A stretch of DNA of 64,000 nt, from the NCBI GenBank assembly GCA_003428585.1, contig QVQC01000055.1, forward strand, positions 1 to 64,000, in the 5' to 3' direction. The notes beneath the pieces were generated by a model. It was not told where the DNA came from and did not search any database. It saw only the letters and a program-made list of their open reading frames with translations. This stretch comes from Nioella halotolerans. GTDB lineage: Bacteria > Pseudomonadota > Alphaproteobacteria > Rhodobacterales > Rhodobacteraceae. The translations under genes and the position numbers were made by a program. This document shows positions 8,494-18,179 of this stretch, piece after piece. Each line of letters begins with the position of its first letter. The first letter of the stretch is position 1.

Positions 8494-9185
8494 CGCCCAC
8501 CGCCTGCATGATCCTTGCCGCCGGGTTCGGCACCCGCATGGGGGCGCTGACGCGGGACCGGCCCAAGCCGCTGATCCCTGTCGCGGGGCGGCCGCTGATC
8601 GACCATGCGCTGGGGCAGGCGCGGCGGGGTGGCGCGACCCGGATCGTGGTCAACGGCCATTACCGCGCGGACCAGATGCGCGCCCACCTCGCGGGCCAGC
8701 CCGATGTTGCCTTTTCCGACGAACAGCCGCAAATCCTCGACTCCGCTGGCGGCATCCGCCACGCCCTGCCGCTTCTGGGGGCGGAGGCTTTTTTTACCCT
8801 CAACGCCGATGCGGTCTGGACAGGGGCGAACGCGCTCTGTCAGCTTGCGGCCATGTGGCGACCGGACCAGATGGATATCCTCGCCCTGCTGGTACCGGGC
8901 GCGCGCGCGGTTGGCCGGCAGGGCGGCGGCGATTTCGCGATGGACGCGGCGGGGCGCTTGGCCTTCGACCCCGCGGGCGAGGTCTATACCGGCGCGCAGA
9001 TCGTGAAGGCCACGCTGTTCGAGGGCTTGCCGGAGGGGCCGCTTTCCCTGCACGCGGTCTGGCGCGCGGCGCTGGCACGGGGCCGCATGGCGGGCGCGCT
9101 GCACGCCGGCCACTGGGCCGACGTCGGCCATCCGGGCGGCATCGCGCTGGCGGAAACCATGCTGCGCGAGGTTGGTGATGTTTGA
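8490..9185 (+). CDS. murU: N-acetylmuramate-1-phosphate uridylyltransferase MurU
   Basis: A 231-residue nucleotidyltransferase with the signature CMILAAGFGTRMGALTRDRP and KPLIPVAGRPL at the N-terminus, binding UTP. MurU converts MurNAc-1-phosphate, the AmgK product, to UDP-MurNAc in the cytosol. Its start overlaps the amgK stop by 4 nt and its end overlaps the addB start, so these genes are almost certainly one transcript. A mannose-1-phosphate guanylyltransferase-like activity cannot be excluded by motif alone; the amgK linkage decides the call. Confidence 0.87.
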   Translation: MTPTACMILAAGFGTRMGALTRDRPKPLIPVAGRPLIDHALGQARRGGATRIVVNGHYRADQMRAHLAGQPDVAFSDEQPQILDSAGGIRHALPLLGAEAFFTLNADAVWTGANALCQLAAMWRPDQMDILALLVPGARAVGRQGGGDFAMDAAGRLAFDPAGEVYTGAQIVKATLFEGLPEGPLSLHAVWRAALARGRMAGALHAGHWADVGHPGGIALAETMLREVGDV

Positions 9186-12147
9186 AACCGGCCCGGGTAT
9201 CGAAACCGACCCCCGCCCCCATGTCTACGCCACCCCGCTGGGCGTCGATTTTTCCGCCGCGCTGGTGACGGGCATCGCGGCGCGCCTGCACGGCCAGCCG
9301 CCCGAAGCGCTGGCGCGGGTGGAGATCTACGTCAACACCGCCCGCACGCAGCGCCGCCTGCGCGCGCTTTACGCCGCATCCGGGGCCGGGTTCCTGCCCC
9401 GGATCCGGCTGGTGACCGATCTGGCCACACGCCCCGACATGGCCGACCTGCCGCCGCCGATCCCGCCCCTGCGGTTGCGCCTGCAACTGTCGCAGCTTGT
9501 CGCCGCGCTTCTGGACCGGGAACCGGCGCTCGCGCCCCGCGCCGCGCTTTACGGCTTGTCGGACAGCCTTGCCCGGCTGATGGCCGAAATGCAGGAGGAA
9601 GGCGTCACGCCCAAGGATATCGCCGCGCTTGACGTGGGCGAGCACGCGACCCATTGGCAGCGCACGCAAGCCTTCCTGTCCATCATCGCGCCGCATTTTG
9701 CGGGCAGCGCTGATCACATGGCGCCGGATGCGCGGCAAGCGGCGGTGGTGGAACGGCTCGCGCGGCTCTGGCAGGGGGCACCGCCGGATCACCCGGTGAT
9801 CGTCGCGGGGTCCACCGGGTCGCGCGGACCGACGGCGCGCTTCATGCAGGCGGTGGCCGGGCTGCCGCAGGGCGCGGTGGTGCTGCCGGGGCTCGATTTC
9901 GACCAGCCGCGCGACGTGTGGGACAGCCTCTTGCAGGGTGACGGCATGGCGCTTTCGGGCGGCGAGGATCACCCGCAATTCCGCTTCGCCCGCTTTGCAG
10001 CACGGGTCGGGCTGCATCCGGCGGAGATCCCTCCGTGGGGGCCGGAGTCGCCGGTTTCCCCGCCGCGCAACCGGCTGATTTCGCTGGCGCTTCGGCCCGC
10101 CCCCGTTACCGACCAGTGGCTGGCCGAGGGGCCGGGCCTGACCGATGTCGCCGCTGCCGCCGAGGGGCTGACGCTGGTGGAGGCCGACACGCCGCAACTG
10201 GAGGCCGCGACCATCGCCCTGCGCCTCAAGCGCGCCGCCGAGGAGGGGCAGCGCGCGGCGTTGATCTGCCCTGACCGGGCGCTCAACCGTCAGGTGATGG
10301 CGGCGTTGGATCGCTGGCGGCTGGTGCCCGACGATTCCGCCGGGGAACCCCTGTCGCAAACCGCGCCCGGGCGGCTTTTGCTGCATGTCGCCGGCGCCAT
10401 GGCGACGCCCCTGACCGCCGAGGCGCTGCTCATCCTTCTCAAGCATCCGCTGGCGTATTCCGCGCGCGACGACCGCGACGATCATCGTCGCCGCACCCGC
10501 GACCTTGACCTGCGCTGCCTGCGCGGCAAGCTGCCCTTCCCGACGCGCGCGGCGCTGGTCGGCTGGGCCGCGCGGCACGGCGACGATCCCGGCATGACGG
10601 ATTGGGTGGCATGGGTCGCCGATGCGGTGCTGGATCTTCACGCGCCCGGCACCCGCCCGCTGGCCGATCATGTCGCGGCGCATCTGGAGGCCACGCGCCG
10701 CCTTGCCGCCGGGCCGGGGGAAGCGGGGGCGGGCGCGCTGTGGCAGAAGACGGAGGGCGAGACCGCGCAGCGCGTCATGCAGGCGCTGTCGGACGAGGCC
10801 GCGCATGGCGGCGACATGACGGCCGCAGAATACCGCGATTTCCTCGCCGCCCTGCTGCGAGAGGAGGAAGTGCGCCCGCATTACGGCCTGCAATCCGACA
10901 TCATGATCTGGGGCACGCTGGAGGCGCGGGTGCAGGGCGCCGACCTGCTGATCCTCGCCGGGCTCAACGAAGGCACATGGCCCGCCGCGCCGGGGGCGGA
11001 TCCGTGGCTGAACCGCAAGCTGCGCGATCAGGCGGGGCTACGCCTGCCGGATCGGGTGATCGGCTTGTCGGCGCATGATTTCCAGCAATCGGTGACCGGG
11101 CCGCAGGTCTGGCTGTGCCGCGCGAAACGCGACGCGGAAACCGAAACCGTGCCGTCGCGGTGGCTGAACCGCATCGTCAACCTGATGAAGGGGGCCAGCG
11201 CGGAAAGCGCCGTCGCGCTGGATGGCATGCGCGCGCGGGGGCAGGACTGGCTCGACTGGGCCGCGCGGCTGGACGAGGCCGAGGCGGTTGCCCCCGCGAC
11301 CCGCCCCGCCCCGGCACCGCCTGCCGATCACCGCCCGCACGATCTGTCGGTGACGCAGGTCGAAAAGCTGATCCGCGATCCCTACTGGGTCTATGCGCGC
11401 AAGGTGCTGAAGCTGAAACCGCTCGATCCCCTGCGCCAAAGCCCCGACGCTCCGCTGCGTGGAACGATCCTGCACGTCGTGTTGCGCCGTTTCGTGCAGG
11501 CCACATGGGACGGGCTGCCAGACGACGCCGAGGCGCTTTTGCTGCGCATCGCCGGGGAAGTGCTGGAGGAGCAGGCCCCGTGGCCCGCCGCGCGGCGCAT
11601 GTGGCGGGCCCGGATCGCCAAGGTCGCGGGCTGGTTCGTTGCGACGGAACGCGCGCGGCGCGCGGTTGCGCAGCCCTTCATGCTGGAAGCCGACGGAGAG
11701 GCCGAGATTGGCGCCCCCGGCTTCACCCTGCGCGGCACCGCCGACCGCATCGACAAGACCCCGGACGGGCATGTTCTTATATACGATTACAAGACCGGTG
11801 CCCCACCGAGTGCGGATCAGGAAAAGGCGTTCAACAAGCAGCTCTGGCTGGAGGCGGTCATGGCGGGGCAGGGCGCCTTTGGCGACCCGTGGCAGGTCGC
11901 GCGCATCGCCTATATCGGGCTCGGCTCGGGCGGCACGATTGCCGAGCACGCGGTCACGCCGGCGGACCTTGCAGGGATCACCCAAGGGTTCGGCGATCTC
12001 GTGGCGCATTACCTTGACGCGGCCAACGGCTTCCCCTCGCGCCGCGCGATGGAGCAGGTGAAATTCGAAGGCGATTACGACCATCTCGCCCGTTTCGGAG
12101 AATGGGATGAAACGCAGGACCCTGTCGTGGTGAGGGTCGGCCAATGA
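9178..12147 (+). CDS. addB: Double-strand break repair protein AddB
   Basis: A 989-residue subunit of the AddAB helicase-nuclease, the alphaproteobacterial counterpart of RecBCD. The N-terminal half is a degenerate helicase (PVIVAGSTGSRGPTARFM near residue 205 stands where a P-loop would be); the C-terminal third is the RecB-like nuclease domain with PLRGTILHVVLRRF and the PD-(D/E)xK core LIYDYKTG. AddAB resects double-strand ends and regulates this at Chi sequences. The ATG at 9178 overlaps the murU stop; TTG and GTG codons just upstream (9172, 9175) are possible alternatives. The stop overlaps the addA start (ATGA). Confidence 0.94.
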   Translation: MFETGPGIETDPRPHVYATPLGVDFSAALVTGIAARLHGQPPEALARVEIYVNTARTQRRLRALYAASGAGFLPRIRLVTDLATRPDMADLPPPIPPLRLRLQLSQLVAALLDREPALAPRAALYGLSDSLARLMAEMQEEGVTPKDIAALDVGEHATHWQRTQAFLSIIAPHFAGSADHMAPDARQAAVVERLARLWQGAPPDHPVIVAGSTGSRGPTARFMQAVAGLPQGAVVLPGLDFDQPRDVWDSLLQGDGMALSGGEDHPQFRFARFAARVGLHPAEIPPWGPESPVSPPRNRLISLALRPAPVTDQWLAEGPGLTDVAAAAEGLTLVEADTPQLEAATIALRLKRAAEEGQRAALICPDRALNRQVMAALDRWRLVPDDSAGEPLSQTAPGRLLLHVAGAMATPLTAEALLILLKHPLAYSARDDRDDHRRRTRDLDLRCLRGKLPFPTRAALVGWAARHGDDPGMTDWVAWVADAVLDLHAPGTRPLADHVAAHLEATRRLAAGPGEAGAGALWQKTEGETAQRVMQALSDEAAHGGDMTAAEYRDFLAALLREEEVRPHYGLQSDIMIWGTLEARVQGADLLILAGLNEGTWPAAPGADPWLNRKLRDQAGLRLPDRVIGLSAHDFQQSVTGPQVWLCRAKRDAETETVPSRWLNRIVNLMKGASAESAVALDGMRARGQDWLDWAARLDEAEAVAPATRPAPAPPADHRPHDLSVTQVEKLIRDPYWVYARKVLKLKPLDPLRQSPDAPLRGTILHVVLRRFVQATWDGLPDDAEALLLRIAGEVLEEQAPWPAARRMWRARIAKVAGWFVATERARRAVAQPFMLEADGEAEIGAPGFTLRGTADRIDKTPDGHVLIYDYKTGAPPSADQEKAFNKQLWLEAVMAGQGAFGDPWQVARIAYIGLGSGGTIAEHAVTPADLAGITQGFGDLVAHYLDAANGFPSRRAMEQVKFEGDYDHLARFGEWDETQDPVVVRVGQ

Positions 12148-15100
12148 CGCTCGATTTCGACGAGGCGACCCGCGCTCAGGTCACCGCCGCACGGCCTGAA
12201 TCCTCCACATGGCTCTCGGCCAACGCCGGCAGCGGCAAGACACGTGTGCTCACGGACCGGGTGGCGCGGCTTCTTCTACAAGAAACTCCGCCGGAGCGGA
12301 TCCTCTGCCTGACCTATACCAAGGCCGCCGCCTCCGAGATGCAGAACCGGCTGTTCAAGCGGCTGGGCGAATGGGCGATGCAGCCCGACGACGCCCTGCG
12401 CCGCGACCTCCTGCGCCTTGGCCTGCCCGCGGCAGAGGTGACCGAGGCGCTTCTGCCGCGCGCGCGCACGCTCTTTGCCCGTGCGATCGAGACGCCGGGC
12501 GGGCTCAAGATCCAGACCATTCACAGCTTTTGCGCGGCGGTGCTGCGCCGCTTTCCGCTGGAGGCCCGCGTGGCCCCCGATTTCACGGAAATGGACGAAC
12601 GCGCACAGGCGCTTTTGTGCGAGGACGTGCTCGACATGATGGCCGGCGGCGCGGAACGCGATGCGGTCGATGCGCTGGCCGCGCATATCTCTGGCGATGA
12701 CGCGATGCCGCTGATCCGTGCCCTGCTGGCCAAGCGCGGGGCGCTGGAAACCCCGCTCTCCCGCGACGAGACCCTCGCGCTGTTCGACCTGCCGAAAGGC
12801 TACACCGCGCAGGCTCTCATCGGTCATGTCTTCGAGGGCGGCGAACGCGACCTGTGCCACGTTGTCGGCCAGCATCTCGACCCCGGCAACCGCAACCAGG
12901 CGGCCAACCTCACCCGCCTGAACCAGATCAACTGGGACAACCCCGGCCTTGCCGATATCGCCCTGCTGGAGGAGGTGTTTCTCACCGGCTCCGGCACCAA
13001 GACGCCGGACGCGGCCAAGGTCGGCACGTTCCCGACAAAACCGATCTGGGCGAAGATGGCCGCCATCCATGAGCCGTTGGAGGCCTTCATGCTGCGCGTG
13101 GAGGCGGCCCGCCCGCTGCGCCGCGCCCTGCAAGCCGCCGAAAAGACCACCGCGTTGCACGCCTTCTCCGCCGCTTTCCTGCCCGCCTACGACACCGCCA
13201 AGGCGGCGCGCGGCTGGCTCGATTTCGACGACCTGATCCTTGCCACCCGCCGCCTGCTGTCCGACAGCGCGGTGGCGCAATGGGTGCTGTTCCGGCTCGA
13301 TGGCGGTATCGACCACATCCTTGTCGACGAGGCGCAGGACACCTCGCCGCCGCAATGGGATATCGTCACCCGGCTGGCCGAGGAATTCGCCGCCGGGTCC
13401 AGCGCGCGCGACGACCTGTTGCGCACCATCTTCGTGGTCGGCGACAAGAAACAGTCGATCTATTCCTTTCAGGGCGCGGACCCTGACGGGTTCGACCGGA
13501 TGCGCGACCATTTCCAGGCGCGTCTGGGCGAGGCCGGCAGCCCGTTTCAGGATTGCGAACTGAAACATTCCTTCCGCTCCGCGCCGCCGATCCTGCGGGT
13601 GGTCGACAAGGTCTTCGAGGGCGAGCGGCAGGCGGGGCTCGGGGCACCTGTATCGCATGTCGCCTTCAAGGCTGACCTGCCCGGCCGCGTCGATGTCTGG
13701 CCGGCGGTGGCGCCGCCGGAGAAACGGGAAAAGCCCGATTGGCACGATCCGGTCGATCTTTTGTCCGATGACCACCCGGCGGTGGTGCTGGCCCGCGCCG
13801 TGGCTGGCCAGATCGACCAGATGGTCAGGGATGGCACGCCCATCACCGTCGAGGAGAACGGCAAACCGCTGCGCCGTGCCGTCACGCCGGGGGACATCCT
13901 CATCCTCGTGCAGCGCCGGTCGGACCTGTTTCATGAACTCATCGCCGCGATCAAGGAACGCGGCCTGCCGATCGCGGGGGCGGACCGGATGCGGCTGGCC
14001 GCCGAACTCGCGGTCAAGGACCTGACCGCGCTCCTGTCCTTCCTCGCCACGCCTGCCGATGACCTGTCGCTCGCCGCCGTCCTGCGCTCGCCCCTATGCG
14101 GCTGGTCCGAGGCGGCGCTGCACGCGTTGGCCCACGGGCGCGGCACCGCGGCCCTCTGGCAGGCGCTGCAAGGCTGGCGTGACACAGCGCCCGAAACCCT
14201 CGCCTTGTTGGACGACCTGCGCGGGCAGGCCGACTTCCTGCGCCCCTACGAGTTGTTGGAACGGGTGCTGATCCGCCATGGCGGGCGGCGACGGCTTCTG
14301 GCGCGCATGGGCGCCGAGGCAGAGGATGGCATCGACGCGATGCTGGCGCAGGCCATGGCCTATGAACGGCTGGATGTGCCGAGCCTGACCGGCTTTACCG
14401 GCTGGTTGCAGGCCGATGACGTGCAGATCAAGCGCGATCCGGGCAGTGCCGGCGACCGCATCCGGGTCATGTCGGTGCACGGCGCCAAGGGGCTGGAGGC
14501 GCCGGTGGTGATCCTGCCCGACACGGCCGCCCGGCAGCGCAACCACCAGGCGCCCAAGTTGTTGCGCGACGCGGATGGCCCGCTCTTCTGGGCCGGCAGC
14601 AAGGCCGACAGCCCGCCGCTGATGCAGCCGCTTTTCGCCGAGCACGAGGCGCGCGAGGATGAAGAACGCAATCGCCTGCTCTACGTTGCCATGACGCGGG
14701 CGGAAAGCTGGCTGATCACCTGCGCGGCGGGCAAGGTCGCGGACAGGGGCGTGACGGGCTGGCACCCCACGATCGAGGCCGCCGTGCGCGATTGCGGCGC
14801 CGACTCGCTGGAAACGCCGGTGGGGCCGGGGCTGCGGCTGCAAACCGGCGATTGGTCGCCGGTGCCGCTGGCCGCGCCCCCCGTGGCAGCGGCGCCCCTG
14901 CCGGGCTGGATCCACGACCGTCCGAAGGCCACGCCGCGCCGCGCGCCGCCGCTTTCGCCCTCCGATCTGGGTGGCGCCAAGGCCCTTCAGGGCGACGGGC
15001 TGTCGGAGGAGGCCGCAAAGCGCCGTGGCCGCCGGGTGCATCTCTTGCTTGAACATCTGCCCGCCCTTCCCGAACCCGGCTGGCGCGCGGCCGCCCCCGG

Positions 15101-15530
15101 TATCCTTGCCGCCGAAGGAGACCTGCCCGAGGACGAGGTGTCGGCCCTGCTGGACGAGGCCGCCGCCTGCCTGACCGCGCCCGCGCTGGCCCATGTCTTC
15201 GCCCCCGACACGCTGGCGGAGGTGACGCTGACCGCGCCCTCGCCCACCCTTGGCCGGCCGCTTCTGGGCACGATCGACCGGCTGCTGGTGATGCCCGACC
15301 GGGTGCTGGCGGTGGATTTCAAATCCAACGCGGTTGTGCCCGGATCGGCCGCTGATGTGCCCGAGGGCCTGTTGCGCCAGATGGGCGCCTATTCCGAGAT
15401 GCTGGCCGCGCTCTACCCCGACCGGCGGGTGGACACCGCCCTTCTGTGGACCCGTGGTGCCAGCCTGATGCCGCTGCCCGGTGACCTGCTCGCCGCGGCG
15501 CTGCGCCGGGCGGAGCCTGAGAGCGCGTGA
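12144..15530 (+). CDS. addA: Double-strand break repair helicase AddA
   Basis: A 1128-residue UvrD/RecB-type helicase-nuclease. Walker A is [15 protein letters not shown] (residues 28-42), motif Ia [13 protein letters not shown], the DEAQ box [11 protein letters not shown], motif [16 protein letters not shown], motif [16 protein letters not shown], motif [15 protein letters not shown], and the C-terminal nuclease carries LAVDFKSN. It unwinds and cuts double-strand DNA ends with AddB to start recombination. The start overlaps addB by 4 nt. It ends the tsaE-addA run; a repeat element with terminator-like folding follows 56 nt after the stop. Confidence 0.96.
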   Translation: MTLDFDEATRAQVTAARPESSTWLSANAGSGKTRVLTDRVARLLLQETPPERILCLTYTKAAASEMQNRLFKRLGEWAMQPDDALRRDLLRLGLPAAEVTEALLPRARTLFARAIETPGGLKIQTIHSFCAAVLRRFPLEARVAPDFTEMDERAQALLCEDVLDMMAGGAERDAVDALAAHISGDDAMPLIRALLAKRGALETPLSRDETLALFDLPKGYTAQALIGHVFEGGERDLCHVVGQHLDPGNRNQAANLTRLNQINWDNPGLADIALLEEVFLTGSGTKTPDAAKVGTFPTKPIWAKMAAIHEPLEAFMLRVEAARPLRRALQAAEKTTALHAFSAAFLPAYDTAKAARGWLDFDDLILATRRLLSDSAVAQWVLFRLDGGIDHILVDEAQDTSPPQWDIVTRLAEEFAAGSSARDDLLRTIFVVGDKKQSIYSFQGADPDGFDRMRDHFQARLGEAGSPFQDCELKHSFRSAPPILRVVDKVFEGERQAGLGAPVSHVAFKADLPGRVDVWPAVAPPEKREKPDWHDPVDLLSDDHPAVVLARAVAGQIDQMVRDGTPITVEENGKPLRRAVTPGDILILVQRRSDLFHELIAAIKERGLPIAGADRMRLAAELAVKDLTALLSFLATPADDLSLAAVLRSPLCGWSEAALHALAHGRGTAALWQALQGWRDTAPETLALLDDLRGQADFLRPYELLERVLIRHGGRRRLLARMGAEAEDGIDAMLAQAMAYERLDVPSLTGFTGWLQADDVQIKRDPGSAGDRIRVMSVHGAKGLEAPVVILPDTAARQRNHQAPKLLRDADGPLFWAGSKADSPPLMQPLFAEHEAREDEERNRLLYVAMTRAESWLITCAAGKVADRGVTGWHPTIEAAVRDCGADSLETPVGPGLRLQTGDWSPVPLAAPPVAAAPLPGWIHDRPKATPRRAPPLSPSDLGGAKALQGDGLSEEAAKRRGRRVHLLLEHLPALPEPGWRAAAPGILAAEGDLPEDEVSALLDEAAACLTAPALAHVFAPDTLAEVTLTAPSPTLGRPLLGTIDRLLVMPDRVLAVDFKSNAVVPGSAADVPEGLLRQMGAYSEMLAALYPDRRVDTALLWTRGASLMPLPGDLLAAALRRAEPESA

Positions 15531-15586
15531 CCGCGCCATCTCCGCGGCGACAGCCCCGCGATCGCCGGGCCGTTCCGGCGCACTTC

Positions 15587-15646
15587 GTCTGCACGGGGGG
15601 TGCACAAGGGGTGCACGCATGGTGCACGCATGGCACCCCCTTGTTT
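15587..15646 (+). repeat. 11-bp-periodic terminator-like repeat element, copy 1
   Basis: Four contiguous 11-bp units of form TGCACnnnnGG (15590-15600, 15601-15611, 15612-15622, 15623-15633), the last two identical, followed by a C-rich end. CAAGGGGTGC (15605-15614) can pair with GCACCCCCTTG (15633-15643, one bulged C) and the next bases are TTTC, so it could act as an intrinsic terminator for addA. A second copy on the other strand (60271-60330) matches 48 of 60 aligned bases. It is therefore a dispersed element in this genome rather than a chance repeat. Confidence 0.7.
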
Positions 15647-15686
15647 CAGCGCCGATCACATGATCGCGTGGGCGGGCGGCATGTGC

Positions 15687-15715
15687 TTGACCTTGTCCAC
15701 CACGCTGCCTACGTT
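15687..15715 (+). promoter_or_regulatory. Candidate sigma-70 promoter for trxA
   Basis: TTGACC (15687-15692), a 17-nt spacer and TACGTT (15710-15715) lie 42 nt upstream of the trxA start. The -35 box is near consensus while the -10 box is weak, so this is a plausible but unproven promoter. Confidence 0.35.
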
Positions 15716-15757
15716 CTGGCGCAGAACCAAGACACACGTTTTTCAGGAGGGCTAGAT

Positions 15758-16078
15758 ATGGCCACCACCGCAGTCACCGACGCAACATTTGACGCCGAAG
15801 TCAAACAATCCGATGTCCCCGTCGTGGTCGACTTCTGGGCCGAATGGTGTGGCCCCTGCCGCCAGATCGGCCCCGCACTGGAAGAGATTGCCGAGGAAAT
15901 GAACGGCAAGATCAAGGTGGTAAAGGTCAATGTCGACGAAAACCCCGGCTCCCCGATGGAGCTCGGCGTGCGCGGTATCCCGGCGCTGTTCCTGTTCAAG
16001 AACGGCGAGGTCGTGTCCAACAAGATCGGCGCGGCCCCGAAAGCGGCCCTGCAAAGCTGGATCGAAGGCGAGATCTGA
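15758..16078 (+). CDS. trxA: Thioredoxin 1
   Basis: A 106-residue thioredoxin with the redox motif WCGPC (Cys31, Cys34), VVVDFWAEW before it and the cis-proline segment GIPALFLF. It is the general cytosolic disulphide reductase and hydrogen donor for ribonucleotide reductase. The ATG at 15758 follows a CAGGAGG ribosome site; the open frame upstream to 15527 runs through the repeat element and is not coding. In many alphaproteobacteria trxA follows addA, as here. A strong intrinsic terminator follows the stop. Confidence 0.97.
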   Translation: MATTAVTDATFDAEVKQSDVPVVVDFWAEWCGPCRQIGPALEEIAEEMNGKIKVVKVNVDENPGSPMELGVRGIPALFLFKNGEVVSNKIGAAPKAALQSWIEGEI

Positions 16079-16100
16079 ACGGCTTAACGCCTGTTTTATC

Positions 16101-16133
16101 AACCCCGCCGCGGCCCTGCCCGGCGGGGTTTTC
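16101..16133 (+). terminator. Rho-independent terminator of trxA
   Basis: AACCCCGCCG (16101-16110) pairs perfectly with CGGCGGGGTT (16121-16130), with a 10-nt loop, and the transcript continues TTTTCC. It lies 22 nt after the trxA stop. Confidence 0.85.
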
Positions 16134-16152
16134 CTATTGAAACCAGTCGCAA

Positions 16153-16184
16153 ATGAAAAGCGGCGCCCGCGAAGGCGCCGCTTT
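16153..16184 (-). terminator. Rho-independent terminator of amt
   Basis: Read on the minus strand, AAAGCGGCGCC and GGCGCCGCTTT form an 11-bp stem with a short loop followed by a T-rich TTTTCATTT tail. It lies about 55 nt past the amt stop and is oriented to end the glnK-amt transcript. Confidence 0.75.
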
Positions 16185-16239
16185 CCGCAAAGGCCCCACC
16201 GCCGCGTGAAGAGGGAGGAGGCGGCGGCGGGGCTTGCCC

Positions 16240-17565
<1,326 letters not shown>

Positions 17566-17596
17566 CGGATTTCTATCCTTTGTCGGGAAACGGGCC

Positions 17597-17935
17597 TTAA
17601 AGCGCGTCGTCATTGGTTTCGCCCGTACGCACACGGGTGGCGGAGGCGACATCGAGAACGAAGATCTTGCCGTCGCCGATCTTGTCGGTCTTGGCAGTGG
17701 ATTGGATCGTGTCCACGACCTGATCGGCCATCGACGAGGCGACGACGATCTCGAGCTTCACCTTGGGGACGAAGTTCACGGCGTATTCCGCGCCGCGATA
17801 GATTTCCGTGTGACCGGACTGGGAGCCGAAGCCCTTGATCTCGGTCACCATCATGCCGCGCACGCCGATGGAGGTCAGGGCTTCGCGGACCTCCTCCAGC
17901 TTGAACGGCTTGATTGCTGCAATGATCAGTTTCAC
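17597..17935 (-). CDS. glnK: PII signalling protein GlnK
   Basis: A 112-residue PII protein, exactly the usual family length when the GTG at 17935 is used (it would read MKLIIAAIKPFKLEEVREAL). The T-loop carries the uridylylation site Tyr51 in YRGAEYAV, and the B-loop is DGKIFVLDV. PII trimers sense 2-oxoglutarate, ATP/ADP and, by uridylylation, glutamine, and regulate Amt. GGAAGGG lies upstream of the GTG. An in-frame extension to 17983 is not supported by family length. It heads the glnK-amt operon. Confidence 0.95.
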   Translation of the reverse strand: MKLIIAAIKPFKLEEVREALTSIGVRGMMVTEIKGFGSQSGHTEIYRGAEYAVNFVPKVKLEIVVASSMADQVVDTIQSTAKTDKIGDGKIFVLDVASATRVRTGETNDDAL

Positions 17936-18049
17936 GGTGTTACCCTTCCGTTGCTTGGGGTGTCGCACCCCTGACACTGCCAATGCAGGACGTCAGCGCG
18001 GCAAGGGCAACGCGGCCGGGGGGGTTCACCGGGGTGTCACGGTGTGAAT

Positions 18050-18088
18050 TGCAAAATTTTTGCACAAAATGTAGCAAGCGACTAATTT
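18050..18088 (+). promoter_or_regulatory. Dyad plus candidate promoter between glnK and the PBP gene
   Basis: A perfect 7-1-7 inverted repeat, TGCAAAATTTTTGCA (18050-18064), overlaps a good sigma-70-like promoter on the plus strand: TTGCAC (18060-18065), 17-nt spacer, TAATTT (18083-18088), 92 nt upstream of the penicillin-binding protein start. The AT-rich dyad stands out in a GC-rich 244-nt divergent gap and could be an operator acting on either gene. Confidence 0.45.
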
Positions 18089-18179
18089 ATGGGCATTTCT
18101 GCGTTGCGGCGTGTCGGCGATCGCTCTCCACAAACGACTCGCTTTCGCTTATTGTGTCCCGAAACAGGCAGGAACAGGC

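Noticed and set aside
15590..15633. CRISPR-like array
   Set aside because: The units are 11 bp with no spacers; direct tandem repeats of this size are not CRISPR.
17936..18179. Sigma-54 promoter for glnK
   Set aside because: TTGCA occurs near the dyad but the matching GG element at -24 is missing on the minus strand.
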